Of a stretch of DNA of 62,881 bases, positions 13,836 through 23,515 are shown one piece after another. Below the pieces are notes generated by a model. That model had not been told where the DNA came from. It did not search any database and was given only the letters and a program-made list of their open reading frames with translations. The stretch's first letter is position 1, and every line of letters starts with the position of its first letter. This DNA is from JAQUQI01 sp041650035 (lineage in GTDB: Bacteria > Omnitrophota > Gorgyraeia > JABMRG01). The translations under genes and the position numbers were made by a program. The stretch covers positions 1-62,881 of the forward strand of contig JBAZLY010000004.1 of NCBI GenBank assembly GCA_041650035.1, read 5' to 3'.

Positions 13836-14720
13836 ATGAAGAGGATACCCGTGTTTGTCGCAGTAGTCATGATATTGGCGGCCTTAGGATGTTCCAGAAA
13901 AGCCAAGGACTCAATCATTGCCAGCGTGAATGGCAGACAGATAACGTTGAAGATGGTTGATGAAAAGATTGAAAAATTACCCCAGTATTACCAGTCATTC
14001 GCGGCCCAGCACAAGAAAGAGATTGTTGATGAGATGATTGTCGAAGAGCTGTTGTATGATGAGGCGAAAAGGAGGAAGTTCCCCCAGGACCCTGATACGA
14101 GAGAGCTGATTAACGATGCTATCAAAAAGATATTGATATCAAGGGTTATTGAGGATGAAACCAGGAAAACCGACCCCGTTTCCGATGATGACGCCGGCGC
14201 GTATTATGAACAGAATAAAGAAAAATATATGATACCGGAGATGGTGCGTGCCTCTCATATATTGACAAGTACTGAAGAGGATGCCGAGGCCGTAAAAACG
14301 GAACTTGAAAATGGGGCCGATTTCAGTGTTGTTGCCAAAACTTATTCAAAGGACCTGACCAAGGACAGGGGAGGCGATCTCGGTTATTTCAAAAAAGGGC
14401 AGATGATACCCGAGTTCGAAAACGCGGCCTTCAGCCTGAATGTGGGCGAGACTAGCGGGATCGTTAAAACCAGATTCGGTTATCATATTATACGCCTTAC
14501 TGACCGCAAACCTGCCGCCTTCCGTAGCTTTGAGGAGGTAAAAGACGATGTTACGACGTCTATTATCCGTGATAAGCAAAGGCAAAGTTTCGCGGCTTTT
14601 ACAAAGACACTGAAGGACAAGGCCAGGATATCGCTTAACCAGGATATGCTGAAATCCATTGAAAGCCAGGCCCCGCTGGATACGACCGGCGATCTGCCGG
14701 AGGCCGCTGCGGGACAATAA
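13836..14720 (+). CDS. PpiC-type peptidyl-prolyl isomerase lipoprotein (PrsA/SurA-like)
   Basis: A 294-residue envelope chaperone. The signal peptide ends in a lipobox LAALGC with Cys19 as the acylation site. Residues 25-130 are the helical SurA/PrsA N-terminal region (ASVNGRQITLKMVDEKI). A parvulin (PpiC) rotamase domain follows at about 133-228, with RASHIL, GADFSVVAKTYS, GGDLGYF and FGYHIIRL. Such proteins help exported proteins fold in the periplasm. A second foldase gene of the SurA type follows after a gap of about 110 bases. The starting ATG has GGAGAGGTG upstream. Confidence 0.9.
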   Translation: MKRIPVFVAVVMILAALGCSRKAKDSIIASVNGRQITLKMVDEKIEKLPQYYQSFAAQHKKEIVDEMIVEELLYDEAKRRKFPQDPDTRELINDAIKKILISRVIEDETRKTDPVSDDDAGAYYEQNKEKYMIPEMVRASHILTSTEEDAEAVKTELENGADFSVVAKTYSKDLTKDRGGDLGYFKKGQMIPEFENAAFSLNVGETSGIVKTRFGYHIIRLTDRKPAAFRSFEEVKDDVTTSIIRDKQRQSFAAFTKTLKDKARISLNQDMLKSIESQAPLDTTGDLPEAAAGQ

Positions 14721-14831
14721 GTTCCTTACGGTGTATGCGATAGTATACGTTACTGCGGGTATGTATTGTTTTAAAAAATGCCGGGTTTGCATAGTACCTT
14801 TTTGGCTCGTTGGTTTATTGGCCTATTTCCC

Positions 14832-15797
14832 ATGCAGAATAAAATAATATTTAGAATTATATGCCTTGTATGTTTTTTTTCCCCGGCCTGTTATAGCTGT
14901 GCCTTAGCCGCCTCTTTAATTGATAAGATTGCCGCTGTTGTGAATGAGGATGTTATTACGGAGAGCGAGCTTCAGGAGTCGATGCTGCCTTTTATCGCGG
15001 ATTATAGACTTCGTTACGGCGAAGAGGGTTTAAAAGAGAAAATAGATGAGGCGCGCCAGGACGCGCTTAACAGGCTTATTGAAGAAAAGCTTATACTCCA
15101 GGAGGCTGTCAAGAGAGGCGTAGCGGTTGATGATCATGAGATACAGCAAAGGATTGATGATGTAAAGAAGAGATTTAACGGTGATGAAGAGTTCTACCGG
15201 GCTATCAATTCATCCGGCATAACTCTTGCGCGCCTTAAGAAGAAATACGAAGAACAGATAATGATGCGTAAGCTTGTAAACGATATTATCGCAAGCCGTG
15301 TCAACATTACCCCGTCCCAGGTTACAGCCTATTATTATGGAAATATAAAGGAATTCAGCCGCCCAGATTCTGTCCGTTTTAAGGTCATTCTTATTAAACC
15401 TGGTGAAGAACTGTCGCTGCTTCAGGCCCGTAAGCTCGCGGAAGATATACGGGCCAAGATCAATAAAGGCGATGAGTTTGACATGCTTGCCGGACGGTTT
15501 TCTAAGGGCCCCAATGCCGAAAAGGGCGGGGACATGGGTTATATGGCTGCCGGGAGCACTATCCCCGAGATAGAATCAGCCATATCCGGACTTGATTCCG
15601 GCAGGATCTCCGGCGTGATTGAAGCGGCATCAGGTTTTTATATTATCCAGGTGATAGATAAGAAGAAGGCCTCCACATCCGAGATAGCAGAGGTAACGGA
15701 TATTATCAAAGAGAGGCTTTTCCAGAGAGAATCAGAGCTGACATTAAGGGAATTTGTGAGCAAGCTGAAAGAGGATGCGTATATCAAGATCAATTAA
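14832..15797 (+). CDS. SurA-like periplasmic chaperone and prolyl isomerase
   Basis: A 321-residue protein if begun at the ATG at 14832, which gives a clean signal peptide (residues 1-25, ending CALAAS). An upstream ATG at 14778 would add 18 residues before it; neither start has a strong ribosome site. The SurA N-domain (IAAVVNEDVITESELQ) is followed by one parvulin domain at about 150-265 with KVILI, DEFDMLAGRFS, GGDMGYM and SGFYIIQVID. Classical SurA has two parvulin domains; this one has one. It likely escorts outer-membrane barrels. The last 23 bases overlap pdxA. Confidence 0.87.
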   Translation: MQNKIIFRIICLVCFFSPACYSCALAASLIDKIAAVVNEDVITESELQESMLPFIADYRLRYGEEGLKEKIDEARQDALNRLIEEKLILQEAVKRGVAVDDHEIQQRIDDVKKRFNGDEEFYRAINSSGITLARLKKKYEEQIMMRKLVNDIIASRVNITPSQVTAYYYGNIKEFSRPDSVRFKVILIKPGEELSLLQARKLAEDIRAKINKGDEFDMLAGRFSKGPNAEKGGDMGYMAAGSTIPEIESAISGLDSGRISGVIEAASGFYIIQVIDKKKASTSEIAEVTDIIKERLFQRESELTLREFVSKLKEDAYIKIN

Positions 15798-16806
15798 GCC
15801 CGTGGTCTGCGTTACTATGGGTTATCCTGCGGGTATAGGAGCGGAGGTTATATCAAAGGCATTGGCAAGCCGGACTGTGAGAAGGCTTGCCAATTTTTTA
15901 ATTGTAGGAAATGTATCTTTTTTCAATAAGGCCTGTTGCGGTGGCGGCAAGCGGATACCGTATACTGTGATAGGGGATGATTCCGGTATAATATTCTCCA
16001 ATTCAGACATATTATTCCTGAATATGCCTGAAACCGCGAAGGTCAAATTTTCTTGCGGCAAGATATCGGCGGTCTTGGGCGGCGAATCCGTTCGCTATAT
16101 AAAAAAGGCCGTTGATCTAGCGCGGGCCGGCAAGGTCGATATGCTGGTGACAGGGCCTATCAATAAACACGCGGCCGCATTATCAGGTTTTACTCATAAA
16201 GGGCATACCGAGTTTTTGGCATACCTTACGAATACAAGGCATTTTGCGATGATGCTTGCCAGAGGCAAACTTAAGGTATTGTTGGCAACTACCCATCTGC
16301 CTGTACGGGACATATCCTCTTGTCTTGACAAAAATGATATATCCGATAAGCTATCATTGGCCCACGTTTTTCTAAAGCGTTATTTTCGAATAAGCAAGCC
16401 CCTTGTAGCTGTATGCGGGCTTAATCCTCACGCGGGCGACAATGGCCTTATAGGTGATGAGGAAAAGAATATAATAATACCTGCTATCAGGCGGGCGCTA
16501 AAAAAAGGGGCCAATGTCAGAGGGCCTCTTCCGGCTGACGGTGTATTCTTCGACCTTGCCATTGGCAAATATGATGCTGTTATGTGCATGTATCATGATC
16601 AAGGTCTGGTCGCGCTTAAGATGGCCGGCCGTGATAAAACGGTTAATATTACATTAGGCTTGCCGTTTATCCGAACATCCTGCGGTCACGGAACAGCCCT
16701 TGATATTGCCGGTAAAGGTATAGCAGACCCTGACAGCATGAAGCAGGCTATCAAAACAGCTGTTGCTATGTTCACGGCATTTAGTAATAATCCGCGCGGC
16801 AAATAA
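15775..16806 (+). CDS. pdxA: 4-hydroxythreonine-4-phosphate dehydrogenase PdxA
   Basis: A 343-residue PdxA, which oxidises 4-phosphohydroxy-L-threonine in the DXP-independent route to pyridoxal phosphate. Visible are the start motif MGYPAGIGAE (usually GDPAGIGPE, so Asp is Tyr and Pro is Ala here), the metal-binding His in KGHTEFLA, in NPHAGDNG and in MYHDQGLVALK, and the C-terminal RTSCGHGTALDIAG. The ATG at 15775 lies inside the surA-like gene and gives the expected N-terminus. Its partner PdxJ is not in the window. SurA-PdxA-RsmA order is the same as in many Gram-negative bacteria. Confidence 0.93.
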   Translation: MRISRSIKPVVCVTMGYPAGIGAEVISKALASRTVRRLANFLIVGNVSFFNKACCGGGKRIPYTVIGDDSGIIFSNSDILFLNMPETAKVKFSCGKISAVLGGESVRYIKKAVDLARAGKVDMLVTGPINKHAAALSGFTHKGHTEFLAYLTNTRHFAMMLARGKLKVLLATTHLPVRDISSCLDKNDISDKLSLAHVFLKRYFRISKPLVAVCGLNPHAGDNGLIGDEEKNIIIPAIRRALKKGANVRGPLPADGVFFDLAIGKYDAVMCMYHDQGLVALKMAGRDKTVNITLGLPFIRTSCGHGTALDIAGKGIADPDSMKQAIKTAVAMFTAFSNNPRGK

Positions 16807-16824
16807 CCCAACAGGTGTTTAAGA

Positions 16825-17673
16825 TTGTATAACGCGTCTGAGATCAGCCGAATATTGAGGGACAACGGTCTTTCGATCAATAAGGCCATGGGGCAGAATT
16901 TTCTTATCCAGCCCAGCAAGAGGGATGAGATAATAAGGTTATGCGGTATATGCCGCCACGAAACGGTGCTGGAGATTGGCCCGGGGCTTGGGGCGCTCAC
17001 CGAATGCATAAAACCGCTTTGCGGAAATCTTGTTGCCGTTGAAAAGGATAGAGGGCTTGCAGGGTTCTTAAGGGGATCTTTTTCGGGCAGTGATAATGTA
17101 GAGATAATCAATTCGGATATTCTGCGTTATATGATACCCGATCATGGGCGAAAGGTCAAGGTTATAGGTAATCTGCCGTATTATATTACATCGGCGATCA
17201 TATTTCATATGCTCTGCCAAAAATCCCGGATAGGATCTATGTTCTTTACTGTTCAGAAAGAGGTTGCTGACCGTATTACGGCCGGCCCTGCCTGCGGGGA
17301 TTATGGTGTGCTTACGATAGGTGTCTCATATCATTGTGTTGTCAGGAGGTTGTGTAAAATAGGCAGGGGCGTTTTTTTTCCAGTTCCTGCCGTTGATTCC
17401 GTGCTCATTGAATTGGCCGTCCGAAAGCGTCCCGCGGTATATGTTAAAAATGAGGGATATTTTTTCAAGGTAATAAAAACAGGTTTCAATAAGAGGAGAA
17501 AGACGTTTTACAATGCCCTTTTAAGCGCGAGTGATTTAAACCTTGATAAAGCCTCTATCCTTAACGCGTTTAGTTTGCTGAAGATAGACCCGCGTATCAG
17601 GGCCGAAGAACTAAATCTTCAGGAATTCGCGCAATTGGCAGAGGCCCTTGAACCATCTTGCCGCGGGGATTAA
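16825..17673 (+). CDS. rsmA: 16S rRNA dimethyladenosine transferase RsmA (KsgA)
   Basis: A 282-residue methyltransferase that dimethylates A1518 and A1519 of 16S rRNA. It has the N-terminal KAMGQNFLI motif, the AdoMet loop LEIGPGLGALTE (about residue 50), and the catalytic NLPYYITSA (about residue 116). The TTG at 16825 is used as start; it follows CAACAGGTG and is 18 bases after the pdxA stop. Length and motifs are normal for the family. It is the last gene of the foldase-pdxA unit before a 215-base gap with a new promoter. Confidence 0.93.
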   Translation: MYNASEISRILRDNGLSINKAMGQNFLIQPSKRDEIIRLCGICRHETVLEIGPGLGALTECIKPLCGNLVAVEKDRGLAGFLRGSFSGSDNVEIINSDILRYMIPDHGRKVKVIGNLPYYITSAIIFHMLCQKSRIGSMFFTVQKEVADRITAGPACGDYGVLTIGVSYHCVVRRLCKIGRGVFFPVPAVDSVLIELAVRKRPAVYVKNEGYFFKVIKTGFNKRRKTFYNALLSASDLNLDKASILNAFSLLKIDPRIRAEELNLQEFAQLAEALEPSCRGD

Positions 17674-17776
17674 TATTACGCATTGCGTCTTACACTTTAT
17701 TCATTTTTAAAAACATCCCTGCCCTTCTGCCGGGCCTGCGTCCTATCATCTGATCATTTGATAGATTGCTTATGGC

Positions 17777-17805
17777 TTTACATTGATAATATTATATGGT
17801 ATTCT
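17777..17805 (+). promoter_or_regulatory. Promoter upstream of gatC
   Basis: TTTACA (17777-17782), 17-base spacer, TATTCT (17800-17805), in the 215-base gap between rsmA and gatC. It probably drives gatCAB and the overlapping genes behind it. No terminator for rsmA is convincing here. Confidence 0.6.
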
Positions 17806-17888
17806 ACGTTGGCGTATGACCGTTGCTGTTGGCCAGGTAACCCATAGCAGAATGTCTTGTACGCTGACCTAAAAACAGGAACGATGGC

Positions 17889-18185
17889 ATGAAGATTAAA
17901 AGAGGCGATATAAAGTATGTTGCCCGACTTGCAAGGATACACCTGACGGGCGAAGAAGAAGAGCTTTTTTCCGCACAACTAAACGATGTCTTTTCATACA
18001 TGGATAAGTTACAGGAAAATGACACGGTCGGCGTCGAACCTTGTGTCCATATTCCCTCAAGTTCTAATGTGCTTCGTGATGATGTCCCCGGGCAATCTCT
18101 TTCAAGCGAACGGGCGCTTGCTAATGCCCCCGAACAAAGCGTCGGATTTTTTAAAGTCCCGAAAATAATAGAATCAAATGAATAA
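17889..18185 (+). CDS. gatC: Aspartyl/glutamyl-tRNA amidotransferase subunit C
   Basis: A 98-residue GatC, the small subunit that wraps GatA and GatB in the tRNA-dependent amidotransferase. Recognised from VKYVARLARIHLTGEEEELF-like spacing at the N-terminus, FSYMDKLQENDT and the C-terminal GFFKVPKIIE. It overlaps gatA by 8 bases. The complex makes Gln-tRNA(Gln) and/or Asn-tRNA(Asn) from misacylated precursors. Confidence 0.93.
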   Translation: MKIKRGDIKYVARLARIHLTGEEEELFSAQLNDVFSYMDKLQENDTVGVEPCVHIPSSSNVLRDDVPGQSLSSERALANAPEQSVGFFKVPKIIESNE

Positions 18186-19650
18186 TATTTGCGGTCTTTC
18201 CGCCTACCAATTGAAAGAATTAATAGGTAAGAACAATATTAAGGCTGTTGATATAGCATCTTCCATCGTCCGGCGTCATGATGAAGTTGACGGCCGTATT
18301 TCAGGTTTTGTTAATTTTGACAAAGACGCTGTTATTGACAGGGCGCTTTGCCTTGATAATTTGGCTGACATGCATGACCGAGGCCTCGCGCTTTTTAAGG
18401 TCCCAGTAGTGCTGAAAGATAATATATGTGTTAACGGTGAATTAACGACATGCGCGTCAGGCATACTCCAGGGTTTTAGGCCGCCATATGATGCTACTGT
18501 CGCGGCCAGGCTAAAATCCGCCGGGGCATTGTTGCTGGGTAAATCCAATATGGATGAATTCGCCTTTGGCAGCTCTTGCGAGACCTCTTATTATGGGCCG
18601 ACAAAAAACCCGTATGACCTGCAAAGGATACCCGGTGGTTCGAGCGGAGGTTCTGCCGCGCTTGTCGCTTCAGACCAGACCATGCTCGCGCTTGGCAGTG
18701 ATACGGGAGGTTCCATCAGGCAGCCGGCGGCCTTGTGCGGTGTTGTGGGGTTAAAACCTACATACGGAAGGGTATCGCGATACGGGCTTATTGCCTTCGG
18801 TTCAAGCCTGGACCAACCCGGACCTATTACCAAGGATGTCAGGGATTGCGCCATACTTTTAAACGTTATCGCCGGACATGATAAGCTGGATTCCACATCA
18901 GCCGATGTCCCCGTCCCGGATTACGTTCAGTCGCTTTCAGGCGGCGTAAAAGGTATGAGGATTGGCCTGCCGAAGGAATACTTTACGCAGGGCCTAGACA
19001 GCGGTATCAAGGTTAAGATCGACGCCGCGATATCGGTATATAAAAGCCTTGGTGCCATATTTAAGCAGATATCTCTGCCCCATACTGAATATGCCGTAAG
19101 CGTTTATTATATAATAGGCTGTTCGGAGGCCTCTTCTAATCTGGCCAGATTTGACGGTATGCAATATGGGTATAGATATCAATCGCCTGATGGAAGGTGC
19201 GGTCTTATTGAGATGTGTATGCGCACGCGGGGCAAGGCCCTTGGTCTCGAAGCCAAGCGCCGAATAATACTGGGCACATATTCCTTGAGCAGCGGTTATT
19301 ATGATGCGTATTATCTTAAGGCATGCAAGGTCCGCGCGCTTATCAAATCGGATTTTGATAAGGCCTTTAACGAATGTGATATGATACTAACGCCTACGAC
19401 CCCGACCCCCGCCTTTAAGATAGGCGAAAAGATAAAAGACCCTCTGTCTATGTATCTTTCTGATATCTTCACGATACCGTCAAACTTAGCGGGGATACCG
19501 GCGATTTCACTGCCTTGCGGTTATAGTGAGAACGGTCTGCCGATAGGCATGCAGTTAATGGCGGGGCATTTTGAAGAAGAAAAACTTTTGCGCGCGGCAT
19601 ATTCTTATGAACAGAATGCCTCATGGAACAAAGTCAAGCCGGTTCTATAG
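18178..19650 (+). CDS. gatA: Aspartyl/glutamyl-tRNA amidotransferase subunit A
   Basis: A 490-residue amidase-signature enzyme that releases ammonia from glutamine for transamidation on GatB. The Ser-cisSer-Lys triad is seen as Lys in VVLKDNI (about residue 80), Ser in GGSSGGSAALVA (about 155) and Ser in GSDTGGSIRQPA. The C-terminal DIFTIPSNLAGIPAISLPCG is typical. Full family length. It sits between gatC (8-base overlap) and gatB (21 bases). Confidence 0.95.
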   Translation: MNNICGLSAYQLKELIGKNNIKAVDIASSIVRRHDEVDGRISGFVNFDKDAVIDRALCLDNLADMHDRGLALFKVPVVLKDNICVNGELTTCASGILQGFRPPYDATVAARLKSAGALLLGKSNMDEFAFGSSCETSYYGPTKNPYDLQRIPGGSSGGSAALVASDQTMLALGSDTGGSIRQPAALCGVVGLKPTYGRVSRYGLIAFGSSLDQPGPITKDVRDCAILLNVIAGHDKLDSTSADVPVPDYVQSLSGGVKGMRIGLPKEYFTQGLDSGIKVKIDAAISVYKSLGAIFKQISLPHTEYAVSVYYIIGCSEASSNLARFDGMQYGYRYQSPDGRCGLIEMCMRTRGKALGLEAKRRIILGTYSLSSGYYDAYYLKACKVRALIKSDFDKAFNECDMILTPTTPTPAFKIGEKIKDPLSMYLSDIFTIPSNLAGIPAISLPCGYSENGLPIGMQLMAGHFEEEKLLRAAYSYEQNASWNKVKPVL

Positions 19651-19671
19651 ACTTGCCTGGATAAAAAGATA

Positions 19672-21117
19672 ATGGATGATATAAAATACGCGACAACGAT
19701 AGGCCTTGAGATACACCTGCAGATATCTACCAGGACAAAGGCGTTTTGTTCCTGCGAAAACAGTTTTGGTAGGGAACCTAATACATCCGTATGCCCTGTC
19801 TGTCTCGGCATGCCGGGGTCTCTGCCTGTCCTGAACAAGGAATATCTTCAACGCGCCATCAAGACAGCCCTTGCCTTAAATTGCCAGATAGTCGGCCGAA
19901 TGAAATTTGACAGAAAAAATTATTTTTATCCGGATCTGCCGAAGAATTATCAGATCTCGCAGTATGCCATGCCTCTTTCCCGGGGGGGGTTTTTGGAGAT
20001 AATGACGCCTGCCGGGATTAAGAGGGTAGGCATTACGCGCGTGCATATGGAAGAAGATGCGGGCAAGCTTATACATGATGAAGGAGGTTGTTTTAGCCTT
20101 ATAGATTTGAACCGTGCCGGCGCGCCTCTGCTTGAGATAGTCAGTGAGCCGGATATCTTTTCTCCCGACGAGGCACATCTGTATTTAAGGACGCTTAAAT
20201 CGGTTTTGGAATACCTGGATGTCTCCGATTGCAATATGGAGCAGGGGTCATTGCGTTGTGACGCGAATATCTCTTTGATGCCGGCGGGGAAAAAAGGCCT
20301 TGGTGCTAAGGTAGAGCTGAAAAATATGAACAGCTTCAGGGCCATAAGGCAGGCGCTTGAATACGAACAAGAAAGGCAGGCGAGGGTTTTGTCTTCGGGC
20401 GGCGTGATTATTCAGCAGACAAGGTTGTGGAATGAGAAGAAAAAGATCACCGAACTTATGAGGACCAAGGAAGAGGCCCATGATTACAGGTATTTTCCGG
20501 ATCCTGACCTTAATGATTTTATCATAGAACAGTCCATGGTCCGGGCTATAGAAGGTTTGTTGCCTGAAATGCCCCAGGTCAAGATGAACAGGTTTATCAA
20601 AGAGTATAGTCTATCGGAATATGACGCGCGTGTACTTACGGCCGATAAGCATATGGCGGATTTTATGGAACAATCCGTTAAATTATACCCTAAGCCAAAG
20701 GTTGTTGCCAATTGGCTTATAGGCAGTATTCAGGCGTATCTTAATGAGCGTAATATGGAATTTAGCCAGCTCCATATCGGACCCGGCAGGCTTGTTGAGA
20801 TGATCCGGCTCATTGACAGCGGGGCCCTAAGCAATAATATGGCAAAGGATATACTGCAGGTGATGCTACTGTCGGGTAAGAGCGCGGGGGATATTGTAAA
20901 AGAAAAAGACCTTTTTCAGATAACGGATAAGTCGGCTATAGCGGCCCTCGCAGTTGATGTTCTTCAGAGCAATCCCAAGGTAAAAGATGATTATCTCTCA
21001 GGCAAAAAGAACGCTTTGGGTTTTTTGGTGGGCCAGTTGATGAAAAAATCACAAGGTAAGGCCAACCCTGTCGCGGCAGGGCAGGCCCTTAAGGCCCTGC
21101 TTGAGGGGAAATCATGA
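19672..21117 (+). CDS. gatB: Aspartyl/glutamyl-tRNA amidotransferase subunit B
   Basis: A 481-residue GatB. It binds the misacylated tRNA, phosphorylates the carboxyl group with ATP and amidates it. Visible are GLEIHLQI at the start, the zinc-binding CSC and CPVCLGMPG cysteines, RKNYFYPDLPKNYQISQY, and EEDAGKL. The C-terminal YqeY/GatB tail ends with GFLVGQLMKKSQGKANP. The last 4 bases overlap the protease gene (ATGA). No glutaminyl- or asparaginyl-tRNA synthetase is in the window. Confidence 0.95.
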   Translation: MDDIKYATTIGLEIHLQISTRTKAFCSCENSFGREPNTSVCPVCLGMPGSLPVLNKEYLQRAIKTALALNCQIVGRMKFDRKNYFYPDLPKNYQISQYAMPLSRGGFLEIMTPAGIKRVGITRVHMEEDAGKLIHDEGGCFSLIDLNRAGAPLLEIVSEPDIFSPDEAHLYLRTLKSVLEYLDVSDCNMEQGSLRCDANISLMPAGKKGLGAKVELKNMNSFRAIRQALEYEQERQARVLSSGGVIIQQTRLWNEKKKITELMRTKEEAHDYRYFPDPDLNDFIIEQSMVRAIEGLLPEMPQVKMNRFIKEYSLSEYDARVLTADKHMADFMEQSVKLYPKPKVVANWLIGSIQAYLNERNMEFSQLHIGPGRLVEMIRLIDSGALSNNMAKDILQVMLLSGKSAGDIVKEKDLFQITDKSAIAALAVDVLQSNPKVKDDYLSGKKNALGFLVGQLMKKSQGKANPVAAGQALKALLEGKS

Positions 21118-22403
21118 GGGCGCTTAGATCCGTTCTTACGTTAGGACTTATATGCATTACCCTATGTCTTGCGTTTGAACCGCGCGCGGAAGAAGGATCA
21201 AATGATGACACTGTTAATCCGGTACCTGTTTTCCGGGACGATATCTTGCATGAACTCGGTATCTTTGCTGATGCTGTCACGCTTATTGACGCCAATTATG
21301 TGAGAAAGGTATCTCCGAAAGAACTTATATCCAGCGCTTTAGACGGCATGGTTTCATCGCTTGATTCTCATAGTGAATTCCTTTCGTATGAACAACACAT
21401 GAAATTACAGGCGGACTCCATGGGTGAGTTCGGAGGACTTGGCATAAAGGTCGCTATAAGGGATAAAGTGCTTACTGTAATAAGCCCGCTTGAAGCGACG
21501 CCGGCGCAAAAGTCGGGCATATTACCTGGTGACAGGATAATAAAAATTAATGACAAGACTACAGAGGGTTTCGGTTTGGATGATGCCGTGGATCTGCTAA
21601 GGGGCCGGCCTGGGACTTTGGTTAAACTGACTATAGTCCGAGGGCCCGAACGGGATATAAAAGAGTTCACACTGAAAAGGGCTATTATCAAGGTCCAGTC
21701 AGTAAGATATTCCCTTATAGCCGGAGAGGATATAGGCTACATAAGGATAGCGGATTTCCAGAGGCATACACCCTCTGACCTTAATAAGGCCATGCGTTAT
21801 TTTATCAAAAACCGCATCAAGGCATTGATCCTTGACCTGCGGGGTAATCCCGGCGGTTTGATGGAGGCTTCAATAATGGTTTGCGAGAGGTTCATAAAAA
21901 AACCTGGTGTAATAGTATCAACCAAGGGAAGATTTGAAGGCCAAAATGCCGTGTTTCGGTCAAGGGCATCACGGGTTTATGAAGGTTTTCCTGTGGCAGT
22001 TATCATTAATGAGGGTTCTGCCAGCGCCTCTGAGATAGTTGCCGCGGCATTGCGCGATAATAAAAGAGCGGTGATCGTAGGCAGTAAGAGTTTTGGGAAA
22101 GGTTCTGTCCAGACTGTAATGCCCCTCAAGGATAATTCGGCGGTCAGGCTGACGACCAGTTATTACTATACCCCTTCAGGCCGTATTATTCACGAAAAGG
22201 GAATATTGCCTGATATCATCACGCCGCGGGAGGAGGCTGTTCTCGGAACCGATAATGAGGAAGAGGCAAAAGATGTCTTGACACCGGAGCAGGTTCTTCT
22301 TAGGGACGCGGATATCTTGGAGTCTATTAACCTTCTTAATGACAGAGGCAGGTATGAGTCCCTGCTTTTAGGGTATCCGCTTGAGACAGGAGGGTCAGGT
22401 TGA
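21114..22403 (+). CDS. S41 C-terminal processing protease (CtpA type)
   Basis: A 429-residue exported serine protease. Residues 1-25 are a signal sequence. A PDZ domain lies at about 100-185 (FGGLGIKV, PGDRIIKIND) and the protease core at about 190-375. The Ser-Lys dyad is Ser in NEGSASASEIVAAAL and Lys in GSKSFGKGSVQ; DLRGNPGG is also present. These proteases trim or degrade envelope proteins from the C-terminus. It overlaps gatB and tsaD by 4 bases each. Confidence 0.93.
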   Translation: MRALRSVLTLGLICITLCLAFEPRAEEGSNDDTVNPVPVFRDDILHELGIFADAVTLIDANYVRKVSPKELISSALDGMVSSLDSHSEFLSYEQHMKLQADSMGEFGGLGIKVAIRDKVLTVISPLEATPAQKSGILPGDRIIKINDKTTEGFGLDDAVDLLRGRPGTLVKLTIVRGPERDIKEFTLKRAIIKVQSVRYSLIAGEDIGYIRIADFQRHTPSDLNKAMRYFIKNRIKALILDLRGNPGGLMEASIMVCERFIKKPGVIVSTKGRFEGQNAVFRSRASRVYEGFPVAVIINEGSASASEIVAAALRDNKRAVIVGSKSFGKGSVQTVMPLKDNSAVRLTTSYYYTPSGRIIHEKGILPDIITPREEAVLGTDNEEEAKDVLTPEQVLLRDADILESINLLNDRGRYESLLLGYPLETGGSG

Positions 22404-23413
22404 ATAAATCTATTATGCCGGTCCTCGGGATAGAGACTTCATGCGACGAGACGTCTGTCGCTATAGCATCGGGGGAGATGAGCATATTATCAAATGTGGT
22501 AGTTTCAAGCCAGCGTTTTCATAAGAAATATGCCGGTATAGTTCCTGAGATAGCATGCCGTCATCACGTTGAAAATATAAATGTTGTTTTAGATAAGGCC
22601 TTAAGACAGGCAAAGGTTGATCTGTCTGATATAAAGGCTGTCAGCGTGACCCAGGGCCCCGGTTTAATAGGCGCCCTGCTTGTCGGCATCTCCATGGCCA
22701 AGGCGATCAGTTATTGCCTTGGGATACCGATAATACCTGTTAACCATCTCCACGGCCATCTTTATGCGGCCTTACTTTCGGCAGGCAGGGTACCAAGATT
22801 TCCGGCTACAGGTCTTATAGTATCAGGCGGGCACACCAGCCTTGTTGAGATGAAGGATATAGATAATCTTAGGTTGATGGGTCAGACAAGGGACGATGCC
22901 TGTGGGGAGGCTTTTGACAAGGCGGCGAGAGTGCTTGGCCTAGGTTATCCGGGAGGGCCTTCTATAGAAAGACTAGCGGCAAAAGGCAGGCCTGAAAAGA
23001 TAGGGTTTACGCGCTCATATCTTGAGGAGGGCTCCATGGATTTTAGTTTTAGCGGTATTAAAACAGCGGTATTAAACCTTGTCAGGGGAGCGGATGCAAA
23101 GTCAATCCCTGCCGCTGATATATGCAGGGAATTCCAGGATACGGTTTTTGACGTAATTATAGAAAAGACAAGGAGATGCTGCCTTAAAAATCGCTCCAAG
23201 AGCCTTTTGGCCGGCGGCGGTGTCAGCGCGAACAATGAACTTAGAAGGAGATTAAAGGTGTTGTGTGATCGAGAGGGCATAGACTTACTCGTGCCGGTGC
23301 GTGATATGTCATTAGACAATGCGGCCATGATCGCGGGTTTAGGAAGTTATAGGTATAATAGAAAGAAGTTTGGAAGGCTTGATTTCGCGGCAATGGCAGA
23401 TATGCCTTTTTAA
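22400..23413 (+). CDS. tsaD: tRNA threonylcarbamoyladenosine transferase TsaD
   Basis: A 337-residue Kae1/TsaD protein that transfers threonylcarbamoyl to A37 of ANN-decoding tRNAs, together with TsaB and TsaE (both at 35.3-36.4 kb here). Visible are GIETSCDETSVA, the metal-binding CRHHVENI, LIVSGGHTSLV and the C-terminal SLDNAAMIAGLGSYR. The TTG at 22400 overlaps the protease stop and has AGGAGG seven bases upstream, so I prefer it to the ATG at 22415. TsaC/Sua5, which makes the donor, is not in the window. Confidence 0.94.
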   Translation: MNKSIMPVLGIETSCDETSVAIASGEMSILSNVVVSSQRFHKKYAGIVPEIACRHHVENINVVLDKALRQAKVDLSDIKAVSVTQGPGLIGALLVGISMAKAISYCLGIPIIPVNHLHGHLYAALLSAGRVPRFPATGLIVSGGHTSLVEMKDIDNLRLMGQTRDDACGEAFDKAARVLGLGYPGGPSIERLAAKGRPEKIGFTRSYLEEGSMDFSFSGIKTAVLNLVRGADAKSIPAADICREFQDTVFDVIIEKTRRCCLKNRSKSLLAGGGVSANNELRRRLKVLCDREGIDLLVPVRDMSLDNAAMIAGLGSYRYNRKKFGRLDFAAMADMPF

Positions 23414-23488
23414 AATGACCCCTGGTCTTTGTCGGGCCGGGATAAAATGGCGGGGCGAAAGATTGGTTATGTGCAGTCCGGCAGTTTA

Positions 23489-23497
23489 TGATATAAT
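23489..23497 (+). promoter_or_regulatory. Extended -10 promoter upstream of MgtC-like gene
   Basis: TGA-TATAAT at 23489-23497, 19 bases before the start, with no good -35. GGGGAGAGG follows as ribosome site. Confidence 0.45.
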
Positions 23498-23515
23498 ACG
23501 ATCAGGGGAGAGGCT